Source of the DNA: Saccharum officinarum
Lineage: Eukaryota > Streptophyta > Magnoliopsida > Poales > Poaceae
Length of the DNA stretch: 64,000 nucleotides
Direction of reading: 5' to 3'
Assembly: GCA_020631735.1 (NCBI GenBank)
Contig: CM036221.1
Coordinates: forward strand, 8,289,381 to 8,353,380
Shown here: positions 12,892 through 21,769 of the stretch, one piece after another
Layout: the number at the start of each line of letters is the position of its first letter
Position numbering within the stretch: position 1 is the stretch's first letter
Translations under genes and position numbers: made by a program
Notes under the pieces: generated by a model
Databases searched by the model: none
Seen by the model: the letters and a program-made list of their open reading frames with translations, nothing else
Told to the model about the DNA's origin: nothing

Positions 12892-13075
12892 CACTGTAGG
12901 GGCAGTTTTAGAACCAGCCGCCCTTATAGTGCCCCCACTGTAAGGGCGGCTGGTTATCCAGCCGCCCTTACAGTGGACTACTGTAACGGCGGCTCGTTTT
13001 GAACCGCCCTTACAGTGGAATCCACTGTAAATATGGTCTAGAAAGAGCGCTTCGCCCAGCCGCCTTACAGTGCCT
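12892..13075. repeat. CACTA right subterminal repeats
   Basis: At least six units of the CACTGTAAGGGCGGCTGG motif occur in both orientations, for example about 12892, 12920, 12938, 12955, 12985 and 13020. They mirror the left cluster and confirm that both ends belong to one element. Confidence 0.75.
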
Positions 13076-13158
13076 AATGAGTCGCCCTTGTTGTGCCTTA
13101 TTGGTGTAGTGTTCGGCTCCAAACTCGACGACCCCGCATCCCTCTCCACTTCCTCCAT

Positions 13159-13406
13159 GATGTCCGATCTAGCTAGGGTTTGCAACCAGGAGGGCTTATA
13201 GCCTAATAGGATGTCTGAGTGCTAAAACACGGAGCACGTCCGGTATGGAATATGGAGTAGTCCGACTAGTGTTGCTGTTGCACGGCATCTCTACATTGCA
13301 GATGCAGGTGTCTCGTGGGAAAAAAGGAACAGAAGCGAGTCAAATACGAGCTGGCCCGTTGAATAAATAGAGCATACGTGCATGCAGTGATTAAAGAAGG
13401 AATATG
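13159..13406 (-). promoter_or_regulatory. Presumed promoter/5' region of the DUF6598 gene
   Basis: This stretch lies upstream of the minus-strand start codon at 13158 and holds a TATA-like TCTATTTATTCA about 200 bases upstream. Part of it (GAAGCGAGTCAAATACGAGC and CATACGTGCATG) recurs in altered form at 16996-17050, and its GGTGTCTCGTGGGAAAAAAGG part recurs near 15448. Promoter status is inferred from position only. Confidence 0.35.
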
Positions 13407-13461
13407 AGTCAGGTTACCTGTATGGAGTAAGATCAATGGTCATGCTAACCGTTTGGGAAAT

Positions 13462-14537
13462 GGAAGGCCTAGCGCCCGGACGTTCCGGACACGGGGTTGC
13501 GTCCGGTCGCGCCACCCACACCTGCGTAGCTCCCACGTCCGCATCCCGCCACATGCTCTGCGTCCCGCATCTCGCACCGGCACCAGCGCCCGCGTCCGTC
13601 GAGCCCCCACGCTCACCCCGCGTCTATCGCACCCCCACGCCCACCCCGCGCCCCACATGGGAAACCGAAGTGGGTTGACCCACAGGTGCGCCCCAGCAAC
13701 AGCGACAGTCTATGGCCGTGACATGCAACACTCCGATCTAGTTTTAAAATATCTAGATAAACATTTGCAACATTCCTCTGAAACAGATAAAACACTTAAA
13801 ACATACGCTTAAAACATGCGTGTATAGGCATAGCAACATATGCAACATCTAGATCTAATTTTACAACTACCAGATGAAACACTTGCAACATAAGTATGAA
13901 ACATATGAAACACTTGAGACATACGTTTGAAACATGCAGGTAGAGCCATAGCAACATATGCAACATCCAGATCTACTTTTACAACGACCAGATGAAACAC
14001 TTGCAACATAAGTATGAAATATATGAAATATTTGAAACATACGCTTGAAACATGCAGGTAGAGCCATAGCAGATGGAACAGGGGGCCGGCGGATGAGCGC
14101 CACACCGTGGCTCGGCCACGTGGCCACGCGCGCAACCTAGCTCGGTGACGAGCGCCAGGCCTAGGCCGGGGCAAGGGACAATGACCGACAGGGTGGCCAC
14201 GCGCGCAGCCCGGCTTGGTGACGAGCGCCAAACCTAGGCGGGGGCGCGGGGCAGCAGCCGGCAGGGTGGCCACGCGCGCAGCCCTCGGCTCGGTGACGAG
14301 CGCCAGCCTAGGCGGGGGCGCGGGGCAATGGCCGGTGGGGTGCCTCTCGGGCGCAGCTCGGCCTCGACGCTCGGGGCGACAGCGCTCACGCTCAAAGTCT
14401 TCGTCACGGCCTCGAGGGTAACAGGATGAGCGGATAAGGAATGAGGATTTTTTTTTGTTTTTAGAAGATGGATTTGCGTGTGGTGGGGCTGGGTCCGGGC
14501 GCAGATCACGGGACCGACGGCCGTGCAGTATCATTAT
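13462..14537 (+). mobile_element. Mutator-like non-autonomous element, copy B
   Basis: The element is bounded by the direct repeat CGTTTGGGAAAT at 13450-13461 and 14538-14549. It starts GGAAGGCCTAGCGCCCGGAC, close to the other copies' CTAGCGTCCGGACG terminus. It contains the GCAACAT/GAAACACTTG array (13725-14070) and a GC-rich arm (14070-14520) with three repeats of an about 70-bp unit around GGTGACGAGCGCCA. It sits inside the LINE fragment. Confidence 0.7.
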
Positions 14538-14726
14538 CGTTTGGGAAATCTAGAGAGAGAGGACTAACCACGTCTTCAACAAGATTAACAGAACACCTGC
14601 CTAAGTCTTCAGTGCAATACAGGATGAGGCAAGAGTTTGATCCGCGTGGGGAACAAAGACCAGGAAATGGTGCTACAATCGTCGGCATAGCTACCAGGAA
14701 TTGCGCCAAACGGGCCAATAGTAGAT

Positions 14727-15205
14727 AAAGAAGGCAGCGGGGCGAGTTCGGGGCGGATATCCGCGGGTTTCGAGTTTTTGTCTACGGTTTTCGGGTTCGG
14801 ATACCCGAAACTTATCGGGTTCAATTTCGGGTTTCGGTTTTCACCCGCGGATACCTAATGGATATCTAAAATATAACATTTTGAATAAAACTCAAGTGTT
14901 TTTATTCTAAGTTGAGTCATGAAATTGTATGTTGTTTATCGCCTCTTGTTTATACATTTGAATATGTAATATATGTCATATATATGTTGCTAAAAATTCT
15001 TTAGTTATTATTTTTCTTATTGCTTATAGTGGGCGGTTTCGGGTTTTGGTTAACCATTCGGGTTTCGGGTATCCACCGGGTTTGGTTTCGGGTTTGGATT
15101 ATCACCCGAAACAATCTTCGGGGCGGTTTCGCGTTTTGAATTCGGGTTTCGGGTTTGGGTCCGCGAAAACTCCACCCGATCCAAATCCGCCCCATTGCCA
15201 TCCTG
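14727..15205. mobile_element. Small DNA transposon rich in TTCGGG, 10-bp duplication
   Basis: AATAGTAGAT flanks both sides (14717-14726 and 15206-15215). The ends, AAGGCAGCGGGGCGAGTT and the complement of the right end ATGGCAATGGGGCGGATT, are inverted repeats. Both subterminal regions carry many GGGTTTCGGGT-type motifs around an AT-rich core. The duplication length suits a Mutator-like or similar non-autonomous element; the superfamily is uncertain. It also lies inside the LINE fragment. Confidence 0.7.
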
Positions 15206-15406
15206 AATAGTAGATGATGATCTTATTAGTTGTTATAAGCATTGTGTAAATCGAGCTCTTGTACTGTAGGGGTGGTGTGGTTCTCACCTAACTGTGAAAC
15301 CGTGCAAAAATGGGTGCTCCTTGCGCCTTAAAGACTTGTAATTGCTCTTCTCTTATCAATGAAAGCCGGTAACAGATCTTTTGAAAAAAAAAAGTCAGGT
15401 TACCTG

Positions 15407-15879
15407 CAAAGGAATATGAGTCGGGTAGGCAGGTGGGTAGGCATCTTGTGGAAAGAAAGGAACATAAGCGAGCAGTGGCAGAGGCAGGAATATTTTCTAG
15501 GTGCGACGGGTTTCTAAAGGTCAAACATGTATAATGTAACTATCAACTATGCAAGGACGCACTAGAACATATTATCTAAATATGTATATTATACTTTGTG
15601 ATCAGCAAATATAACATAAATCTAAAAGCAAAGCATTGACACTCACTAAATGAAGATTACATCGATGATTGATCACCAATTTACCATCTATGTTAACTAG
15701 ACCAACCTACAGATGATCCGCATAACATAGACGCATAGATAAACCATGAATTAGCAACTAGTAGTAGTGTCATAGGCAGATTGAATCATAGGAAGTATAT
15801 TTTTATTCAAGTGTGTTGGAACAAATACATACCCTAATAAAGCTTTATTTGGGTGTAGACCTTGGCAATGGCATTCTTC
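15407..15879. other. Unassigned region after the LINE fragment
   Basis: The sequence begins with GGAATATGAGTC, also present before the LINE (about 13399), and with text similar to 13290-13330. From 15500 it is AT-rich and is probably the 3' flank of the hAT fragment that follows. No gene was recognised. Confidence 0.35.
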
Positions 15880-16352
15880 TTTTTTTTCTTTTGAAATTCT
15901 TTCTTAGTTTCAGTAAGATCAAGTCCCTTGAGAATAAGCCTCGCTCAATTAATGTAGCACACCATCAGGTCAATAAGCCAAGCATCAGCCATCTTATTGC
16001 GTAACTCGGTCTTAATAATCTTCATAATTGAGAAGGCCCTCTCAACCGATGCTGTCGCCACTGGCAGTAGCAACCCCAACTCAATAATACGATAAACTTG
16101 AGGGAACATAATATTTCTTTCAAAGTTCGAACATCTTTTTAGCTAGGCTTGCAAGATCACAACAAACTCTAATACATCATGCCTTCTTATGTGGTTGATG
16201 AATAATTGGAGTTCTGTCTTTATACACTTACGATCATCAGGGGAGAAATCTGCATCATAGATATCAGTAAGTTTAGCAATTCTGTCCACATCAACATGAA
16301 TTTCCTCTTCATTCTCTGTCTCTTGAATCCCCACTGGAACCTCAATGCCCAC
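15880..16352 (-). pseudogene. hAT-family transposase C-terminal fragment (ZMYM1-like)
   Basis: Read on the minus strand, the fragment gives ELGLLLPVATASVERAFSIM followed by KIIKTELRNKMADAWLIDLM, the conserved hAT dimerisation region found in plant proteins annotated as zinc finger MYM-type 1-like. Upstream, 16352-16143 encodes DVDRIAKLTDIYDADFSPDD. The frame shifts at about 16140 and again near 15945, so it is a remnant. No terminal repeats were pinned down. Confidence 0.65.
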
Positions 16353-17777
16353 GTCCTAGTGCTAAATGCTCCGGTAAAAATACTTTTCAAAACTGTATAA
16401 AAAATCACAAGACAAAAAAGGCAAACATGTTAACAAATTAAATAATACTCAGAGATAGAGTTTTTAGAATTCTAATTTCTGAAACAAAAAAATACCTTTC
16501 ATCACATACTCTTCTTTGGTGCCAACGTTGCACTTGCAGGAGTTGCAGACTTGCAGGCGCTAGGTGGAGCGGAGGCGCGGAGCCACAGCCGCTGTCACCG
16601 ACGTGGCCGACTGGCCGTGTCGAACTCGCGTCGCCGTCCGCCGGCCACTGCCTTGAGTCACCGTCCGTCGTCTACTGTCCACTAGCCACCGCGTTGATCG
16701 ATCAGAATAGAGTACGAAGAGGATAGGCACCGAGGCACCGAGCAGACGAGCCCTAGCTTCCCTTTCCCTCTGTGCGCTCTGGTAATCGACGCCACGAGGC
16801 CCATCAAGCGGAGCCCATCAGGGCCTAGCTAGCTTCCGATCCCTCCGTATGACCATATCATGTATGTGTATGTTCCCCTCAAAAAAATGTATGTGTATGT
16901 GTATTTCAAATATATAGTGCATATATATTCAGTATTTTACATTTTTTTAGATATGGCAGCCGCCAAGGCTCGCCAAATACTTACTCCACTTGCCTCCGCC
17001 CCTGGAAGCGAGTCAAAGACCAGCTGGCCCAATGGCGCATACGTGCATGAGCACTACAAGAGAGGAATTCTATTTCTTCTTTTCTTTTTACTATCTATAT
17101 ATATAGGTAAAGACACCAGATCAACGCGTTGTGTTAGTGATTGTAAATCAACCAGATTCTCTGCAACCAAACAGAATCCAATCATCCATGTTACGCCTTC
17201 CTCAACAAAGCCAACAATACAAACAAGTGGAGGTGCACACGTCAGACCAGGCTCTGATTGGCCTGGTTCTCAAATCTCAAGTTCAACCAGGCCCGAGTCA
17301 GCTAAGCTACCCAATCACCCCCTAACTAACCCAACCTGCATGAGCTAGAAAATCAACATGCATGAGAAGACTTTTCTTGTGTGGAACACATCGCTTTTGG
17401 CCTAAGTACGAAGACGACGGACTCCACATTATCCGATCTCAATGGTTTTCACCGCTCCACCGGAAATTCCCTCTGCCCGGGATGCCCGAAGGTGCTGTAT
17501 ATACGGAGGAGCTGATGACATGAAGTACCCCCTCTATCTTTCTGTAACCTAGCCCCTTAGAAGATATATAAGGGGAGGCCAAGCTCTCTCTCTCTCGTCG
17601 ATTGAACTCTCTCTACTCCTGATGAGACATCCAGATCCCTCTAGGTCTGGATGTAGGACCACGACCCCGACCCCGAACGAACACAACCAATTGGATGTAG
17701 GACACGTTACATGAACCAATATAATTCCCAAGTCCTTGAGTTCCAAGCCATCCCGAGTCATACAGACAACCACAAAT
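16353..17777. other. Region without a recognised gene
   Basis: 16540-16850 is GC-rich, perhaps the 5' part of the hAT element. 16990-17060 repeats sequence found at 13330-13395. 17530-17690 holds GATATATAAGGGG followed by a CT run and a C-rich segment, resembling the promoter and leader of an LTR retroelement; this is a weak resemblance. The 162-codon frame at 16860-17348 has no motif and looks accidental. Confidence 0.3.
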
Positions 17778-17780
17778 TTA

Positions 17781-18078
17781 AGCCCTGTTTGGCAAAGTTG
17801 TTTTATGTCAAACGAGGTAAAATGAAACGGCATCATCAAGGAAGCTCTTTAAAACGTGCTCTTACAAGGAGTGGATGGAGGATGGAGCTGAAAACAACAG
17901 CTTCTCCCATCTCCCACTCGCTCTGGATTCTATGAGAGTATGTTCCGAAGAGCTCCACATATAGAGCTGTTTTGTCAAACGGATCCCAAAGCAGCTTCAG
18001 CTCCATCAGTAGAGGTGCTCATGGAGTTGAAGCAAAAAAAAGCTTCACTAATAAATTGGTGTTGTGCCAAACATAACC
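17781..18078. mobile_element. Tourist-like MITE with TTA duplication
   Basis: The left end AGCCCTGTTTGGCAAAGTTG pairs with the complement of the right end, GGTTATGTTTGGCACAAC. TTA flanks it at 17778-17780 and 18079-18081. Internal text such as GAGCTGTTTTGTCAAACGG is imperfectly repeated. Length is 298 bp. Confidence 0.65.
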
Positions 18079-18183
18079 TTATTAGTCGATGCTACAAAAA
18101 GTCGACAACAGATGACCAGATGACCGATATAATTCCTTATGTTTACTTGTATTTAAGAATAACTAGATAGATTCCCCTCGTGT

Positions 18184-18711
18184 TGTTGCGGGAATTTGAG
18201 AAGTAATTTTTTATGAATGTTAGATGAATGAAGCCAAAAAAATATGAAATTGAATATAGGTAATGCTCGGTAAATTTCATTTTGATGATAAAAATGTAAG
18301 AGTAAATGATTAATGTAAACCTTATTGTTATGAACGACGTATGGAATATGAAGTAAAACGAAATCAATCACAGCGGAGACACACGATTTAACGTGGAAAA
18401 CCCCTCCAATGCAAAGGGGAAAAACCACGGGCACCAGCCAGCAACAATCTCACTATCTCAAGAGTTTTGGGTTACACGCCTATGATGGCTTACAAGAGAA
18501 TCAAATCTCCAAGAAACCCTAGCAAGGGTATATATGTACCGTACCACGGGGGCTCCGCCCCCCGCACCCCGTGTGTGCACGGGCGTGGCCTGATGGGCCG
18601 GCTTCAGACTCCGCTACGCTCCGGCCCAGCCTTCGGCATCTATGGGCCTCCGCTTCGCCCCGTCAGAAGCCCGGCCTATATCTTGCAGTGAATTTGGAAC
18701 AAACTCCAACA
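18184..18711 (-). mobile_element. Ty1-copia LTR (minus orientation)
   Basis: Read on the minus strand the LTR starts TGTTGGAGTTTGTTCC and ends CCCGCAACA, about 528 bp with TG...CA ends. It contains the phrase CACGTTAAATCGTGTGTCTC and GC-rich stretches at 18540-18670. It lies on the 3' side of the copia polyprotein fragment at 18800-20168. The matching LTR is not complete in the window. Confidence 0.6.
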
Positions 18712-18799
18712 CTTGTGACAAAAAAAAAGGTGCATGAAAGTATGTCAAATAAAAAGTGCTTGGATGGCCAATTGTCAAATCGCAGGAATATTATGCAAA

Positions 18800-20168
18800 G
18801 GCACTATGAACCCTTTCGGTTGGTCCATGTATATGTCCTCCTCTAGCTCTCCATGTAAAAACGCAGTCTTCACATCTAACTACTCAAGCTCAAGATCATG
18901 TGAAGCAACAATACTCAAGAAAGTACGAATTGAACTGTGTTTTACCACTGGAGAGAACACATCATTATAGTCAACACCCGGAATTTGACTGTAGCCTTTT
19001 GCAACTAACCTTGTCTTATACTTTGGAGGCTCGCTTGAAGATAAACCCTCCTTTCTCTTGAAGATCCACTTGCAGTTTATGGTCTTCTTTTTCTTAGGCA
19101 AAGGAACAACCTCCCATGTACTATTCTTCTCAAGAGACTGCATCTCCTCATGCATAGCAAAAATACAATTCTCACTATCAGCACAACGAACAACTTCTTT
19201 ATAGGTTGCTGGCTCATGAACATTCTCCACCTGTTCAGCACAACTCAAAGCATAGTAAGATAAGTTACATTATTCGATAAGACGTTTAAGAGGTATAACT
19301 GTCCTTTTTGACTTGCGTTGAGCAATAGGTAATTCCTCCTCTAGCTGCAAAATAGAAGGAGTTTGCTGAACATCATCATGAGCATCATCATCAGCAACAT
19401 CATTATTATGGTCATCCTGCTCATCAACAGGCTCCACCTGCACACCTATATCATCATCAACATGCTCCACCTGCATGCGCATACGCTGTAACTCTTTTTC
19501 TGAAACATGTTCTGAGGACAAACTATTAGTAAACATCACAGATTCATTGAATACAACACTCCTGCTCATAAAAGTCTTCCCTGTTTCAGGATTCCACAAT
19601 TTATAACCTTTGATTCCCGAACCATAACCAAGGAAAAGATACTTAACAGCTCTAGGCTCTAATTTTTCATTGTCAATATGAGCATAAGCAGTGCATCCAA
19701 AAACTTTTAACTGTGAATAATCAGCAGGCGTACCAGACCATACCTCAATAGGAGTTTTCTTATTTAGTGGAATAGAAGGTGACCTGTTGATCAAGTAACA
19801 GGCAGTATTAGCAGCTTCAGCCCAAAAACGCTTGCTCATCCTTGCATGAGACAGCATGCAACGGGCCCTGGAGATAATGGTTCTGTTCATCCGTTCTGCC
19901 ACACCATTCTGTTGTGGAGTATGGGGTATGGTGTGATGCCTAACAATGTCTTCCTGTCTGCAATAATCATTAAAGGCATGCGAACAAAATTCTCCACCAT
20001 TATCAGTACGAAGCAATTTTACCTTCCTTTCAGTTTGTCTTTCTATCATTACCTTCCAGTTCTTAAAAACAGCAAAAGTATCATCTTTCTGTTTTAGAAA
20101 ATAAGGCCAAACCCTTCTAGAGTAATCATCAATAATTGTAAGCATGTAACGAGCACCACTTAGTGAGG
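18800..20168 (-). pseudogene. Ty1-copia integrase and partial reverse transcriptase
   Basis: The minus-strand frame 20145-19270 encodes an integrase core: MLTIIDDYSRRVWPYFLKQK, LLRTDNGGEF and HTPQQNGVAERMNR, then GYGSGIKGYKLWNP. The next part (19248-18880) gives the start of the reverse transcriptase with KTRLVAKGYSQIPGVDYNDV. The frame breaks between the two, a stop interrupts LELE/LDVKTAFLHGEL at about 18877, and the catalytic YxDD and RNase H parts are absent. No gag or protease is present. It is a deleted, rearranged copy. Confidence 0.85.
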
Positions 20169-20342
20169 GGCCCAGCCTTCGGCATTTATGGGCCTCCGCT
20201 TCGCTCCGTCAGAAGCCCGGCCTATATCTTGCAGTGAATTTGGAACAACTCCAACACTTATGACAAAAAAGGTGCATGAAAGTATGTCAAATAAAAGTGC
20301 TTGGATGGCCAATTGTCAAATCGAAGGAATATTATGCAAAAA
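20169..20342 (-). repeat. Direct repeat of the copia LTR start and its flank
   Basis: This block matches 18623-18801 with few differences. It includes about 70 bases of LTR start and about 100 bases before it (containing CACTTTTATTTGACATAC on the minus strand). It is joined directly to the integrase frame, which is not a normal order for a copia element. Confidence 0.65.
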
Positions 20343-20892
20343 CGAAACAATGGAAAAAAGAATAGCAGAATCTAGATGATAAGAGTGCGCTTACCTACAA
20401 AGCTATAACTGATAAAGAGATGGACAGATTATTGATATTCAAATCTGGAACTGGTAAATTGTTCAGGGGTTGATTGTTTAAACATCTGCCAAAAGCACCA
20501 TTTATTTTCCATTCCACAATGTGCAACCATATGATGCCGTATCTTCACATTTATTAGTTTGGAGCATGACAGGAGGCAATCTATTCTCGGACGCCAAAAG
20601 GTCACATGATAATTAGAAGAATGGGATTTGATTGCACTATCAGTACAGAGGCAAAAGGTATCTCTGAAACAATAACTTTAATATACATCTACCTCAAATC
20701 GTTACAAGAAAAGGGAGTCTTCCTGTGATTATATTTGACCAAATGGGCCAGGCACAACTACGGTTAGAAACTGGAAGGCACAACTACGGTTAGAAACAAA
20801 CGGAAGTAGCAATACTGAATTGCCATGAACCGAAGGAGGCTGTAGGGATGCCTGCACTCAAATTGCGTGAGGCACGATTGAACTGGAGTCTT
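20343..20892. other. Unassigned region with a short tandem duplication
   Basis: No gene was recognised. GGCACAACTACGGTTAGAAA is repeated at 20751-20771 and 20777-20797 (26-bp period). Confidence 0.4.
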
Positions 20893-21186
20893 ATACCAAT
20901 CAAAAATCACTTATAGGCCCTGCTGCAGTGGCACGGGCGTCGACGGCGATGATCAGCAGCATCACCTCGTTGGAGTCCGGTGGCAGCGCCATGGTTCGGC
21001 ACTTCCACAGCCAGCCCGTGATGACGTCGAACCTCGACGCCCGGTGCTGAAGGTCCGGCGAGAGCTGCGCTCGGATGGACCCGAAGAAGGATCGAAGCGC
21101 CATGTCGTCTAGATACTGCTGTCATCAATAGTCACCTCGTCGTAGTAGACGTCCAACTCGTCGGGCGGATGCGGTGAGCTGCGCCG
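20893..21186 (-). pseudogene. BAHD acyltransferase exon fragment
   Basis: On the minus strand the sequence reads PHPPDELDVYYDEVT, a stop near the following DDSSI, then MALRSFFGSIRAQLSPDLQH and SRFDVITGWLWKCRTMALPP. This is the middle of a plant BAHD acyltransferase, after the HxxxD motif and ending at VDARATAA, where full proteins continue towards DFGWG. Both catalytic motifs are missing. The family transfers acyl groups from CoA thioesters to alcohols or amines. A first exon of the same family lies at 60400 on the plus strand. Confidence 0.75.
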
Positions 21187-21769
21187 GCTTCCTAGTCGGC
21201 CATCAAAAAGCCGACTAACCTGTCAGCTAGCCAACTGCCCACTGGATATGTCGGCTCTTCAGTTACCGATAGGAGCCCTGTCCGTTCCTCTCGGTACCGG
21301 GACCCAGTTTTGGTGGGCCTGTCGGCTTCCGAGCTGCCCATAGGCCCCTTAGCGGCTGTTGAGTAGCCGACAGGATGCTATACGTGAATATCAGCTTGTA
21401 CATTTACAATTGATCATTAAAAAAATATTGTTTGAAGAAAAATTCTGGATATGGATGGCTTCATCAAATCCGTGGCAACAAAATTTCCCAAAATAAAAAC
21501 AACATCATGGATCCCATAATTTTATTTATTTTCTGATTTCTGATTTAAACATTCCTCTTAAAAATCAACTTTATTTATACTAAACAAAACATGATTAGTG
21601 CCTTCCATTTTTCTTACCTGCAAGTGCAAGTCCTCATGGACATCGGTGAAGCTATGCTCTCCATCTGCGCCGTCCGCTGCAGATCCAACGGCTGGGCTGC
21701 CTCATGACTCGGCTCTCCCTTCCCCTACCGATAGCGAGCGGCCGGCGAATGCCTCCTCGAGCGGGAGCC
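21187..21769. other. Upstream region of the TruB gene
   Basis: 21190-21380 has many GTCGGCT and AGCCGAC words in both orientations and may be a remnant transposon end. 21600-21769 should hold the TruB promoter or 5' UTR. An in-frame ATG at 21704 precedes the chosen start. No clear TATA box was seen. Confidence 0.3.

Larger units (their letters stand above)
9542..13111 (+). mobile_element. CACTA (En/Spm) transposon, 3.6 kb, TSD TTC
   Basis: The element begins CACTACGTGAAAAAAGC and ends GGTGTAGTG, whose complement is CACTACACC. The 3-bp duplication TTC flanks it (9539-9541 and 13112-13114), the rule for this superfamily. Both ends carry subterminal copies of a CACTGTAAGGGCGGCTGG-like motif. 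Inside is a decayed multi-exon gene with an Ulp1-like protease region, but no transposase of the TnpD type was seen, so it is probably non-autonomous. It is inserted in coding exon 1 of the DUF6598 gene. Confidence 0.9.
7149..13158 (-). pseudogene. DUF6598-domain gene, split by a CACTA element
   Basis: The product resembles grass DUF6598 proteins, whose function is unknown. Start codon at 13158-13156 opens MEEVERDAGSSSLEP, then a CACTA element (9542-13111) interrupts; the frame resumes at PMWAESLVMEKRLDALG. Exons inferred from GT/AG sites: 9030-9541, 8649-8873 and 7149-7923. Exon 1 encodes a charged, probably coiled-coil N-terminus; exons 2-3 hold the domain (YPIRVYGTVIARDCIDKKCV, LTDPKRGLVLLDAMYVEIDL). 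Lesions besides the insertion: a TAG after ILDFDP at about 9100, an extra T early in exon 2 (about 8850), and a one-base shift near 7670 after YAVAPIAVEA. The gene is almost certainly non-functional. An AT-rich TATA-like site (TCTATTTATTCA, minus strand) lies near 13360. Confidence 0.8.
13421..15392 (+). mobile_element. LINE 3' fragment with poly(A) and 14-bp target duplication
   Basis: AGTCAGGTTACCTG occurs at 13407-13420 and again at 15393-15406, right after an A-run at 15384-15392. Between them, once two later insertions are removed (13462-14537 and 14727-15205), about 400 bases remain that end in a 3'-UTR-like text with TCTTATCAATGAAAGCC before the poly(A). This is the signature of a 5'-truncated L1-type retrotransposition event, though a retroposed transcript is possible. 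No reverse transcriptase motif remains. Confidence 0.65.

Noticed and set aside
13809..14534. 241-codon minus-strand frame with Cys/Phe repeats
   Set aside because: The repeated FHTYVASVSSG-like text is a translation of the GCAACA/GAAACA array, also seen in copies A, C and E.
15015..15175. Telomere-like GGGTTTCGGGTTT runs
   Set aside because: The unit is not the plant telomere repeat TTTAGGG, it is irregular, and it lies within a small transposon with inverted ends.
16860..17348. 162-codon plus-strand open frame
   Set aside because: It has a low-complexity N-terminus, no conserved motif, and lies among repeats and a duplicated promoter-like stretch.
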